From Pandoraea iniqua (GTDB lineage: Bacteria > Pseudomonadota > Gammaproteobacteria > Burkholderiales > Burkholderiaceae), in contig NZ_CABPSF010000002.1 of assembly GCF_902459685.1 (NCBI RefSeq), forward strand, positions 496,001-560,000: 64,000 nt of DNA, read 5' to 3'. The notes below the pieces were generated by a model. The model was given only the letters and a program-made list of their open reading frames with translations. It was not told the origin of the DNA and did no database searches. Of this stretch, positions 19,132-27,273 are shown one piece after another (position 1 is the first letter of the stretch; every line of letters starts with the position of its first letter). Made by a program: the position numbers and the translations under genes.

Positions 19132-20821
19132 CTTGCGTCTCCGTATCGGCACCGCTGAACGGGGTCTGACCATGGGCGAAGTCTGCCGCACGGCGGAATT
19201 CTTCCATGTCGTTCACACCGCGCCAGTGGCCGTGCACGTACTGCACCTCGATCTTCGCGCCGTCGGCTACCAATGCATTGATCAGGTCGGGCACGCCGAG
19301 CTGATCGAAATCGGCGCGGGCCTGAAGCGTCGTGAATACGCGTTGCACTTGCGCGCGGCCTTCGCCACGCACGCCCAGCAGACCGATCCAGCGGCCGTTC
19401 GGCGTGCGCCCGGCGTCCGTCGCGTCGCCGCTGATCTTCTCGAGCAGCACTTGCTGGCCGAACAGACCGCGATCGTCGCCAGACGAGCAGTACGCGAAGT
19501 CGCGCACGCTGGCGTTGGCCGTCGTGGCGGCGGTGGAGTCGACCACCACCGTGATGTCGGCGTCGCTCTCGACCAGATCGCGCACGATGTAGCTGCGGAA
19601 CAGCAGGTCGCCATACGAGATGACGGTGTCGTGTGCGAAGGCATCGCCCACGCGGGCGAGCGAGGCCAGTTCGCCGGTCTCGGCAAAGCGCTCGTTGATG
19701 GCGAGCGTGATGCCGGCCGTGTCGATCGCGTCGGCACGGTAGCCGCCGACGACCGTGATGTCGTTCACGTTCTGCTTCTTGAAGCCGTCGACCAGCCAGC
19801 GCAGCAGCGGCTTGCCGGCGACCGGCAGCATGACCTTCGGACGGTCCGTCGTCACGCTCTCGAGGTTCTTGCCACGGCTCGCGGCGAGCACGATGGCCGA
19901 GCGCGGGGCGTTGGCGGCGGACAGATAGCGGTCTTCGGCTTCGGTGTACTCGTCGGCGTCTTGCAAACGGAAGATCTCGTCGACGGTCGCGATGCGGTCT
20001 TCGACGTTGATGAGCGTCTCGTTGCGATGAATCTCGGCAGCCACGGCCTGCATGGCCGATGTGGCCGAGCGAATCAGATGGTTCGCCCAGATCACCACGC
20101 TGATGCCGGCTTCGCGGAACACGTCGGTCGGCGTGCTGTAGTACTTGGTCGGCACGATCACCAGCGGGCAGCGGTTATCCCACTCGCGGGCGAATTGCAC
20201 GATCTCGTCGGCACGCTTGAGCTTGCTGTGAATCAGGATGGCGTCGGCACCGGCCAGACGATAGGCCTCGGCGCGGCGCAGGGCTTCTTCCATGCCCCAG
20301 CCGGCGATCAGGGCTTCGACACGTGCCACGATCGAGAAATCGTCGTCGGCCTGCGAATCCTTGCCGGCCTTGATCTTGCCGCAGAACTCGTCCATGTCGG
20401 CGAGCGGCTGGCGCTCGCCGCCGATGAAGCTGTTGGTCTTCGGGAAGACCTTGTCTTCAATACACACGCCGGCTACGCCGCGTTGTTCGAGCTTGCGCAC
20501 GAGACGGCGCATGTTGTTGAAGTTGCCGTAGCCGGTGTCGCCGTCGAGCAGAATCGGCAGATCGCTGGCATCGGCCATGAATTCGAGGTTATCGACGACC
20601 TGCGTCCAACTGGCTTCGTTGTTGTCGCGCACGCCGAACTGGGCGGAAATCGCGAGACCCGATGCCCAGATGCCCTTGAAGCCTGCCTCGCGCACGATGC
20701 GCGCGGACAAGCCGTTGTGGGCTTCCATCAGGAATTCGAGTTGATTGCTGCGCAGCATGGCGCGCAGTTGCGCCGCGCGCGTGGCGGTCGGCGGCAAGGT
20801 GAATGCGTCGGGAGCGTTCAT
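19124..20821 (-). CDS. aepX: phosphoenolpyruvate mutase fused to a nucleotidyltransferase domain
   Basis: A 565-aa two-domain protein. Residues 1 to about 300 are a PEP mutase of the isocitrate-lyase superfamily; the diagnostic EDKX5NS motif is exact at residues 122-131 ([10 protein letters not shown]), with LLDGDTG at 91-97. It rearranges PEP to phosphonopyruvate, the entry to nearly all natural C-P compounds. Residues about 308-565 are a sugar-nucleotidyltransferase-like domain beginning [20 protein letters not shown]. Its signature is looser than the usual LAAGxGxR. PepM-nucleotidyltransferase fusions are linked to CMP-phosphonate formation (known type). The start overlaps the preceding gene by 4 bp (ATGA). 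Confidence 0.93.
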   Translation of the reverse strand: MNAPDAFTLPPTATRAAQLRAMLRSNQLEFLMEAHNGLSARIVREAGFKGIWASGLAISAQFGVRDNNEASWTQVVDNLEFMADASDLPILLDGDTGYGNFNNMRRLVRKLEQRGVAGVCIEDKVFPKTNSFIGGERQPLADMDEFCGKIKAGKDSQADDDFSIVARVEALIAGWGMEEALRRAEAYRLAGADAILIHSKLKRADEIVQFAREWDNRCPLVIVPTKYYSTPTDVFREAGISVVIWANHLIRSATSAMQAVAAEIHRNETLINVEDRIATVDEIFRLQDADEYTEAEDRYLSAANAPRSAIVLAASRGKNLESVTTDRPKVMLPVAGKPLLRWLVDGFKKQNVNDITVVGGYRADAIDTAGITLAINERFAETGELASLARVGDAFAHDTVISYGDLLFRSYIVRDLVESDADITVVVDSTAATTANASVRDFAYCSSGDDRGLFGQQVLLEKISGDATDAGRTPNGRWIGLLGVRGEGRAQVQRVFTTLQARADFDQLGVPDLINALVADGAKIEVQYVHGHWRGVNDMEEFRRAADFAHGQTPFSGADTETQGD

Positions 20822-21582
20822 TCGGACACCATCGTGAGCGGTTCGAGTTGCGGCAGCACCTGATCGGCGGCGCGCTTTACATCTTCGGGGTAGTCAATCT
20901 CGATCCACGGGAAACCCGTGACATCGGCGGTTTCGAACTGGGCACCACGTTCGAGCAGCAGATCGCGCACGGCTTCTTCGTGCGGCAGCTTGGCGCGGCC
21001 CGATTCGACGTAATCGCGCGTGATTTCTGCCAGACGCGTGGCCGTGGCTTCGTTGAAACGGAAGAAGCCGACCGACTCGCCCACGGTGTCGTATTCGAGG
21101 CCGACCATGACCTGCTTGCGCAGTTCGACCGGCACGCCGTCGCGCAGGCACAGCTTGACCGGCTCGTCGCCCACTTCGAAGTCGCGGTCGATGAGCAGAC
21201 GGTTGGCCGTTTTGCCCGCCACCAACGCATTGAAGATGCGCTGATCGTAGAGCACGTCGGCGTCCATCACGAGCACGTCGCCACCGGCGGTCATCGCGGC
21301 GGCAGCCGTGTGCAGCGTGAGCACGCTGCCCAGCTGATAGTCGGGGTTCAGGCAAATCTGCGGACGCGGGGTCCAGTTCAGGCGATCGAGCTCTTCGCTC
21401 ACCTGTTCATGGTGAAAGCCGAGCGCCAGCACCACGTCGGTGATGCCGACCGCTGCGAGCATGCGCAGATGGCGCTCGAGCAGCGACATGCCGTCGAACT
21501 TGAGCAGGCACTTGGGCGACTGCTTGTCTTCGGGCTGGAGCAAACGCAGGCCCATGCCTGCTGCGAGAATGATGGCCCGCAT
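20818..21582 (-). CDS. stand-alone NTP transferase, probable phosphonate cytidylyltransferase
   Basis: A 254-aa GT-A-fold nucleotidyltransferase with a canonical N-terminal signature [10 protein letters not shown] and, 14 residues on, [11 protein letters not shown] metal-binding DADVLYD lies near residue 103, and [10 protein letters not shown] near the C-terminus is typical of LicC/PntC-like enzymes. By position in a C-P operon it most likely activates AEP with CTP to give CMP-AEP. This is inference: it could instead act on another alcohol or sugar. It is coupled to aepX by a 4-bp overlap and follows the flippase-like gene by 15 bp. Confidence 0.82.
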   Translation of the reverse strand: MRAIILAAGMGLRLLQPEDKQSPKCLLKFDGMSLLERHLRMLAAVGITDVVLALGFHHEQVSEELDRLNWTPRPQICLNPDYQLGSVLTLHTAAAAMTAGGDVLVMDADVLYDQRIFNALVAGKTANRLLIDRDFEVGDEPVKLCLRDGVPVELRKQVMVGLEYDTVGESVGFFRFNEATATRLAEITRDYVESGRAKLPHEEAVRDLLLERGAQFETADVTGFPWIEIDYPEDVKRAADQVLPQLEPLTMVSE

Positions 21583-21597
21583 GGTCGGTATCCTTCT

Positions 21598-22620
21598 TTA
21601 GAGCGGTGCAGTATCCGTGGCCGTGGGCAGCGACACGCCTTGTTGCGAGGCGCGCCGGCGGCGCCAGCCACGTTCGGAGAAATGCAGATAGACGAGGCCC
21701 GGTACGCCGAGCAACAACTCACGCGTACGTTTGGCCAGAGACAGGGCCAGCGCGGCATCGGCCGGCAGACCCACGAGCGGTGCGAGCAGCAGATAGCCGC
21801 CTTCCTGTACGCCGAGCGAGCCCGGCACGAAGAATGCGGCACCGCGAATCGCCTGCCCGAGACTTTCGAGCAACATGGCGTCGACCCAGCTCACCGGGTG
21901 GCCGATGAATTGCAGGATCAGCCAGACTTCGGCCGTGCCCACGATCCAGCCCACCAGACTGAGTGCGAAGCTCGCCAGCACCTGACGGCGCTGGCCGTAC
22001 ATGCGCTGCACGATTTCATCGACGGCGTCGGCCCGGTCGAGCAGAGACGACCAGTCGCGCTTGGACGACATTTTCGAGAGCATGCGAAACGCCCAGCCGA
22101 AGAGGCCGCGGCGTTGCGCGATATAGAACGCGTAGAGCAGGGCGGAGATCAGGGCCGTGGCGAGCAGCATCGGCACCCACAGGCCGCCGTTGCTGTCATG
22201 CGTGGCACTGATGCCGAACACGGCCAGACCGAGCAGCGCGAAGACGATCTGCGCGACGGCCTGCAAGGTGGTGCTCACGGTAATGGCGGCAGCGGCTTCG
22301 CGCCCGGCCATCCCGCTTTGCTTCATCTGACGCACCATCGCAATCGGACCACCGATCTGACCGGCCGGCAGCAGGCTGTTGACCGACTCGCCGACCCAGC
22401 GCGTGAGGACCGCGCGGCGCAGCGAGCACGATTTCGCGACCAGCACCTGAATGGCGGCAGCGTCGAGCACCAGCGGCACGATGTGGAAGGCGGCGATGGG
22501 CAGCAGCCCCCAGCCGGCCATGGCCAGCGTAGACATCACCGAGCCCGTGCCCTGCCAGATGAGCAGGGCGACGAACAGGGCGATACCGAGGGTCAGAGAT
22601 ACGATGGCAGTCCGGTTCAT
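21598..22620 (-). CDS. HpnL/YbhN-like membrane protein (flippase-fold, LPG-synthase TM region)
   Basis: A 340-aa polytopic membrane protein with about eight hydrophobic segments, matching the lysylphosphatidylglycerol-synthase transmembrane/AglD/HpnL group. Visible family-like stretches include RWVGESVNSLLPAGQIGGP near residue 75 and FVPGSLGVQEGGYLLL near residue 245. The family is associated with lipid translocation, and members called HpnL occur in hopanoid loci (known). Its ATG abuts the stop of the phosphotransferase-oxygenase fusion with no gap. In this operon the natural guess is that it flips or exports the phosphonolipid; a hopanoid role is also possible. Confidence 0.8.
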   Translation of the reverse strand: MNRTAIVSLTLGIALFVALLIWQGTGSVMSTLAMAGWGLLPIAAFHIVPLVLDAAAIQVLVAKSCSLRRAVLTRWVGESVNSLLPAGQIGGPIAMVRQMKQSGMAGREAAAAITVSTTLQAVAQIVFALLGLAVFGISATHDSNGGLWVPMLLATALISALLYAFYIAQRRGLFGWAFRMLSKMSSKRDWSSLLDRADAVDEIVQRMYGQRRQVLASFALSLVGWIVGTAEVWLILQFIGHPVSWVDAMLLESLGQAIRGAAFFVPGSLGVQEGGYLLLAPLVGLPADAALALSLAKRTRELLLGVPGLVYLHFSERGWRRRRASQQGVSLPTATDTAPL

Positions 22621-24177
22621 TTAGCGCTTCGTCCGTTGCAATACCTGACGAAACACTTGCCGGAAACCGAAGTAAGCGATGGCGTCCTTCATATTCGATA
22701 TGAAGCGCTGCCAAGTGCCCATGCGCGGGTCGGTCACATACTCGAACGTGAGCGAAATACGCTCCTCGTTGTCGCCGAGCGGCGTGATCCGGTGATGCAG
22801 TTTGTCCCCGTCGAAGAACACCAGCGCGCCCGGCGGATAAGCCACGGCGCCATCGACTTGCGGCGCGCCCGAATTGCGCGTGTGAAGTCGGTACTCGAGC
22901 TTGCAGCTCGATTGGTCCACCACGCCAAGCAGCAGCGTATAACGGCGGCCCTTGTAGTAGGAGGTGTCATAGTGCCAGCCGATGTGATCGCCCGGACGCG
23001 TGTAGTAATACAGCGCATACGCGTGCGGGTCTTCTTTCGGCGACGGCAGCAGTTTTTCGCCGGCCAGACGCTCGAGAAAACGCATCAGGGCAGGCGAGCG
23101 GTACAACTCGGCCACGAACGGGGCAAGCTCGTCGAGCGTGTGACGGCTGACGCTGCCGCCCTGCTTGTGGCCGGGAAGATAGTTGCGGTTCACGTTCGGC
23201 GTGACCGCGCGCGCGGCCGCGATCAGTTGATCGGTGACCGTGCGCGGCAAGAACTTTTCGAGATAGATGAACGCGTCTTGCGACTTGAACTCGGACGTGA
23301 CGGCGTCGAAGTCGATGGCGTCCATCGCGCGCTCGATTTCCGCATCGGCGGCAAAGGCAGCCGGAGCCAGCGGGGCCACTGTCGAGGGGGCAAGAGCCGC
23401 AGCGCTCGCGGCCGTCGTATCGGTCATGTCGGTTGTGGCGTTCGTGTTGTTGTTTGTCTGGGGCTTCGCGGGCAACGGGCGGCGCATCACGCGCACGTAG
23501 TCGGCGACCACCAGCAAGGCGAACAGCGGTGCGCCGATGGCGGCAGCGATCAGGAAACCGCGCGTGCCGTCGAACAGCGTGACGAGCGGCATCAGATACA
23601 GCACGTCTTCCGTCTCGAAGCCGCCGACCGACGCTTGCTTGGTACCGGCCTTGCCCACGCGGTCTTCGATGCGCATGCGCAGGAAGAAGATCAACGCGAC
23701 GGCAACACCGGCCATCCAGCCGAGCACCGAGGCGGATACCGGCAAGCTGCCCGGCGCCATCGCTTCGACGCCCATACCGATACCGCCGAAGAGCAGCACG
23801 GTCACGAAAGCGTCGGACCCGAGGTCGTAAAGATGGCCGAAACGGCTCGTCTTGCCGCTCACGCGCGCGAGTTCGCCATCGGTGTGATCGATGAAGTTCG
23901 ACAGCACGAGCAGCACCGCACCGAGGTTGGCCATGGCATAGCCGCCCTTCGCGAACGCCCACGCGCAGGCCAGCCCGACGATCAGACGCAGGGTGGTCAG
24001 GTGGTTCGGACTGACACGCGTATTGATCAGCGGCGTGACCATCCAACGGGCGAGCCGGGCGTCGTATTGACGCGGACGCGGCGGTGCCGGGCGTGCAGTT
24101 TTGCTTGTGGCGGGCGCAGCAGAAGGCGCCGAAATGAGTTTCGGTATCGTTTCCATGAGGGGGGAATATATACCCAT
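22621..24177 (-). CDS. CDP-alcohol phosphotransferase fused to a 2-oxoglutarate/Fe(II) oxygenase
   Basis: A 518-aa fusion. Residues about 35-235 are a CDP-alcohol phosphatidyltransferase with an exact catalytic motif: D97, D100-G101, A104-R105, G114, D118 and D122, in a protein with about six hydrophobic segments. After a low-complexity Asn/Thr/Ala linker (about 238-280), residues 285-518 form a 2OG/Fe(II) oxygenase with HYD at 402-404, a distal His at 461 or 462 and the 2OG-binding Arg at 473. Within this operon the first domain should move a CMP-phosphonate headgroup to diacylglycerol; the second may hydroxylate the lipid. The substrate is inferred. An internal ATG at 24156 (METIPKL) is a likely alternative start. 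It is the first cistron of the operon. Confidence 0.88.
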   Translation of the reverse strand: MGIYSPLMETIPKLISAPSAAPATSKTARPAPPRPRQYDARLARWMVTPLINTRVSPNHLTTLRLIVGLACAWAFAKGGYAMANLGAVLLVLSNFIDHTDGELARVSGKTSRFGHLYDLGSDAFVTVLLFGGIGMGVEAMAPGSLPVSASVLGWMAGVAVALIFFLRMRIEDRVGKAGTKQASVGGFETEDVLYLMPLVTLFDGTRGFLIAAAIGAPLFALLVVADYVRVMRRPLPAKPQTNNNTNATTDMTDTTAASAAALAPSTVAPLAPAAFAADAEIERAMDAIDFDAVTSEFKSQDAFIYLEKFLPRTVTDQLIAAARAVTPNVNRNYLPGHKQGGSVSRHTLDELAPFVAELYRSPALMRFLERLAGEKLLPSPKEDPHAYALYYYTRPGDHIGWHYDTSYYKGRRYTLLLGVVDQSSCKLEYRLHTRNSGAPQVDGAVAYPPGALVFFDGDKLHHRITPLGDNEERISLTFEYVTDPRMGTWQRFISNMKDAIAYFGFRQVFRQVLQRTKR

Positions 24178-24577
24178 AAGGCGGTCATGTGCAGTGCACC
24201 TGAAACGCCTGTATTAACTGTGACAACGCGCGACAACGTTGGCGCTCACGGGCATTGACGCGCGTGAATTGAGACGTATTGACGCATGCAATTGGTGCCG
24301 GATGTCTTGCTTAACACCTTAGGTTATAAGCGCGACGAATTCGCGATTATATTCCGCAATAGTCTGTTTCGCTTTGGCACACAGTCGACGCGTCGTTTTG
24401 ACGCACTGCGCGGGAGAATGCCGCCGCAATCCGACGCAGAATGGCAAAAAACGCCGCAATTCGTTATTTTTCGCGGGATAAAACGACTTGAGTTCGGGAT
24501 AGCGGCGCGTCGCCGATGCGCGGATAATGGCGATCCCGTTGGTCATTTTCGCGGTGTTATCCGACCGCTTTCCCCAC
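24178..24577. promoter_or_regulatory. divergent intergenic region upstream of the phosphonate operon
   Basis: This 400-bp gap lies between the first phosphonate gene (minus) and the dehydrogenase (plus). It is more AT-rich than its surroundings, especially 24300-24370. On the minus strand a TATATATT lies directly at the annotated ATG of the fusion gene. If it is a -10 box, translation would begin at the internal ATG (24156). I found no well-matched -35 box or clear operator, and the open frames here look like shadows. Confidence 0.35.
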
Positions 24578-25333
24578 ATGTCCCAAACGATTGCCATTCT
24601 TACCGGTGCCTCGCGCGGCCTCGGCGCGTCGCTCGCCCGCGGTCTGCTCGCTCCCGGCACGCATCTCGTCACGCTGGCACGTCGCACGGACGACGATCTC
24701 GCCGCCCTCGCCCGTGAGCAGGGCGTCACCCTCGAACAGGTGCCGGTCGACCTGTCGGATGCCGAGGCCGCTGCGAGTGTTGCCGAGCGCATTTTCGCGT
24801 CGCTCTCGCGCGACGCGTCCCGTTATCTGCTGATCAACAACGCCGGAACGGTCAACCCAGTGGCGAATACGGCAGCCCTGACGGACGTTGCGGCCATCGG
24901 CGCGGCCTTCACGCTCAATGTGACGGCCGTGATGGTGCTGACCGCGCGTTTTCTTGCCGCCACGCAGGGCCTGAGCGCCCGCCGTCAGATCGTGAACATC
25001 TCGTCCGGCGCGGGCCGCAATCCGAATGCCGGCTGGGGCGTGTACTGCGCGACGAAGGCTGCACTGGATATGTATACGCGTGTGGTCAACGCCGAACATC
25101 GCGAGCAGGGCGTGCAAGCCGTGTCGATGGCGCCGGGCGTGGTCGATACCGGTATGCAGGAAACGATTCGCAGCAGCAGCGTCGAGAGCTTCCCGGCGTT
25201 GGCACGTTTTCAGGAAATGAAGGCTGCCGGCAAGTTGTCGACACCCGAGGACGTGGCGCGCCGCATTCTTGCCTATACCGAGCGCGACGACTTCGGTCAG
25301 ACCGAGATCGACGACATCCGCAACTACAGCTAA
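24578..25333 (+). CDS. short-chain dehydrogenase/reductase
   Basis: A 251-aa classical SDR. The cofactor motif TGASRGLG begins near residue 9, NNAG is at about residue 87, and the catalytic set appears as NISSGAG followed by YCATKAALDMY. The arrangement resembles benzil/sepiapterin-reductase-like NADP enzymes, but the substrate cannot be told from sequence. The ATG at 24578 (MSQTIAILTG) is chosen over the ATG at 24527 because it places the cofactor motif at the usual distance. It is monocistronic, followed by a strong terminator. Confidence 0.85.
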   Translation: MSQTIAILTGASRGLGASLARGLLAPGTHLVTLARRTDDDLAALAREQGVTLEQVPVDLSDAEAAASVAERIFASLSRDASRYLLINNAGTVNPVANTAALTDVAAIGAAFTLNVTAVMVLTARFLAATQGLSARRQIVNISSGAGRNPNAGWGVYCATKAALDMYTRVVNAEHREQGVQAVSMAPGVVDTGMQETIRSSSVESFPALARFQEMKAAGKLSTPEDVARRILAYTERDDFGQTEIDDIRNYS

Positions 25334-25398
25334 GCAGCTAAGACACCCAAGGTGGTGAATCCCGGTTAGCCGAACGCTCACCGAGGTGCGGAAAGTCG

Positions 25399-25436
25399 AA
25401 AGGCACCGGCCGGCATTTGCCGGACCGGTGCCTTTT
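25399..25436 (+). terminator. intrinsic terminator after the short-chain dehydrogenase
   Basis: AAAGGCACCGG (25399-25409) pairs with CCGGTGCCTTT (25425-25435), with a further inner CCGGC/GCCGG stem. It is T-rich on the plus side and A-rich on the other, so it may also serve the convergent small gene. Confidence 0.8.
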
Positions 25437-25471
25437 CGTTTGGGTACGAGACTTCCGCACCGACGTGGGCG

Positions 25472-25819
25472 TTACTGTTCCGTGCTGGTAATGAAGACCC
25501 CTCCGTTACGCTCCGGCGCAAACAAGATGAGCGTGGGCGCGTGAATGTCGAAGGCGCGTTCGCAGGCTTCGTTATAAGAATCGAACTGCACCGCCCAAGC
25601 GCCATTTCGCACATAGCAGTGCGTGATGGTGTCGGTGCGGCGGTCGAATTCCTGCCCGAGAAACACGCCTTGGGTGTAGCACCAGACGACGAACCCTTGA
25701 AAATCTGCCTGCTCCGGGGCCCGGAACACACGCCAGCGTGCGTCGTCCCGCCCCGATTGACGCCCCGTCGCGCCAGCGGCCCAACGCTCGAACCCGTCAT
25801 GCCGTTTGTGTGGCTCCAT
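25472..25819 (-). CDS. small conserved-looking hypothetical protein
   Basis: A 115-aa soluble protein starting MEPHKRHDGF, with no signal peptide or membrane segment. It is rich in aromatic and acidic residues (FVVWCYTQG, GAWAVQFDSYNEACERAF) and resembles a small single-domain fold, but I recognise no family. It is preferred over the overlapping 170-codon frame on the same strand because its composition is protein-like while the other is Ser/Arg-biased. It converges on the dehydrogenase and shares its terminator. Confidence 0.55.
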   Translation of the reverse strand: MEPHKRHDGFERWAAGATGRQSGRDDARWRVFRAPEQADFQGFVVWCYTQGVFLGQEFDRRTDTITHCYVRNGAWAVQFDSYNEACERAFDIHAPTLILFAPERNGGVFITSTEQ

Positions 25820-26011
25820 TGTTGTATTCCCCCTTTATGATGAAACGCCTTCTGGGTGCCGAGAACCGACACCCCCGGGCGTTTTTTCATAGTCGGAAGT
25901 TGTTCCCGGTATTTCCATCAGGCAATTCCGAAAAGCGGCAGGGAATTTCTCCAAAGAACTTCGACGGGCGCCTTCACCCGGCGCACCGTCGGCCACCTCA
26001 GCGTGTCGTTG

Positions 26012-26401
26012 TCAGTCGTAGTGAATCGCCAGCCAGACCGTGGCTTCGCCCTGCGCCGTCCATTCGACGCGGTGACGCCGGTGCGCAGCAATGGTCACGG
26101 CGTCGCCCGCACGCAGCGTCAGCGTCTGATCGGGGGTATCGGCGAAGGCCAGTCCGGCCGCGCCGCTAAGCACGACCACCCACTCATGTTGCGGTTGGTC
26201 GTACCAAAAGCCCGGCGGCGAGGCCTGACCGGTGGAGACAATGCGCTCGACGCGCATGCCCGGGCGTGCGATCAGCGTATCGAACTGCTCCGCCGCCGCC
26301 GGATCGGGGCGGGCGGGCAGGCCTGCGAAAAGACAGGTATCGGGCAGTAGTGGCGAAGCCATACGTTCTATCGGTTCCGTGCGTTCCACGCGTTCATTCA
26401 T
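26012..26401 (-). CDS. cupin-domain protein
   Basis: A 129-aa single-domain cupin. The first cupin motif reads PQHEWVVVLSGAAGL near residue 75, and the second, with AHRRHRVEWT, lies near residue 105. Metal-binding His/Glu positions are thus present. The ATG at 26401 (MNERVERTE) is favoured; ATGs at 26425 and 26362 are alternatives. It lies 33 bp after the siderophore-interacting protein in the same direction, so it is probably the third gene of that operon. The substrate is unknown. Confidence 0.75.
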   Translation of the reverse strand: MNERVERTEPIERMASPLLPDTCLFAGLPARPDPAAAEQFDTLIARPGMRVERIVSTGQASPPGFWYDQPQHEWVVVLSGAAGLAFADTPDQTLTLRAGDAVTIAAHRRHRVEWTAQGEATVWLAIHYD

Positions 26402-26433
26402 CGGACGAGGGTAGAAAGCGTACACGGCGAACG

Positions 26434-27273
26434 TCAGTCGTCGAGGTTCTCGTGCACGGCGGCGTCACCGCGACGCCAGTATGAGGCTGCCTTGACCCAC
26501 TTCGGATTGAGTCCGCGCTCGCCGACCAGATGCTGGCGCACGGCTTTCGCGACGCCGGACTCAGCGGCGACCCACGCGTGCAGATCACCGGCAGGCAGGG
26601 TGGCGACCTGAAGGGCGTCGATCAGCGCGGTGCTTTCGCCTGCGGGCGCGCCTTCGCGGTAGATCCACTCCACCACGACGTCGGCTTCGCTCGTGAACCG
26701 CAGCCGGTCTGCCGGGCTGTCGACTTCCGCAAAAACGAAGACGAGCGCGCCGGCCGGCAACTCGGCGAGACGGCGCGAAATGGCCGGCAGTGCCGTGTCG
26801 TCGCCGATCAGCACATAGCCGTCGAAGTTCATCGGGATGACGAACGAGCCGCGCGGGCCGCCGACACCGAGACGGTCGCCCGGCTTGGCCGAGCGCGCCC
26901 ATTGCGTGGCGGGACCGGATTCATGCATCGCGAAATCGATGACCAGCGTCTTCGTTTCGGCGTCGAAGCGGCGCGGCGTGTAGTCGCGCATCAGACGAGG
27001 CGCGTCGCCGGGGGCGGGCTTCCTGACGCCTTCCGGGCCGACCTGCGGCATCGACAATTCGCCGGTCTCGGGGTTCGGGAAGAACAATTTGACGTGGTCG
27101 TCGAAGCCCGGGCTGGTGAATCCTTCAAGATCGTTGCCACCGAGCGTCACGCGCAGCATGTGCGGCGTGATCGATTCCACGCTGCGCACTTCGAGCAGGC
27201 GCATGCGCAGTTCGTGGCGCACGCGGCGCGGCGTGCGATCGGGGGTGGCGTTCAGTGCAGCGTTGTCTTGCAT
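26434..27273 (-). CDS. siderophore-interacting protein (ferric-siderophore reductase)
   Basis: A 279-aa flavin/NAD(P)H oxidoreductase of the ViuB/YqjH type. The N-terminal FAD domain contains the RDYTPRRFD motif near residue 95, and the C-terminal SIP domain includes GDDTALPAI and the WVAAESGVAKAVRQ segment. These proteins release iron from siderophores by reduction (known). Its ATG at 27273 overlaps the PadR stop by one base (TGATG); the same PadR-plus-SIP pairing as YqjI/YqjH of enterobacteria suggests direct regulation. The longer frame upstream to 27567 lies inside padR and is rejected. Confidence 0.88.
   Translation of the reverse strand: MQDNAALNATPDRTPRRVRHELRMRLLEVRSVESITPHMLRVTLGGNDLEGFTSPGFDDHVKLFFPNPETGELSMPQVGPEGVRKPAPGDAPRLMRDYTPRRFDAETKTLVIDFAMHESGPATQWARSAKPGDRLGVGGPRGSFVIPMNFDGYVLIGDDTALPAISRRLAELPAGALVFVFAEVDSPADRLRFTSEADVVVEWIYREGAPAGESTALIDALQVATLPAGDLHAWVAAESGVAKAVRQHLVGERGLNPKWVKAASYWRRGDAAVHENLDD

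Noticed and set aside
20803-24258. An 1151-codon open frame on the plus strand
   Set aside because: It lies antisense to four well-supported phosphonate genes, is rich in His, Arg, Gln and Ala, and has no domain. It is a by-product of high GC at third codon positions.
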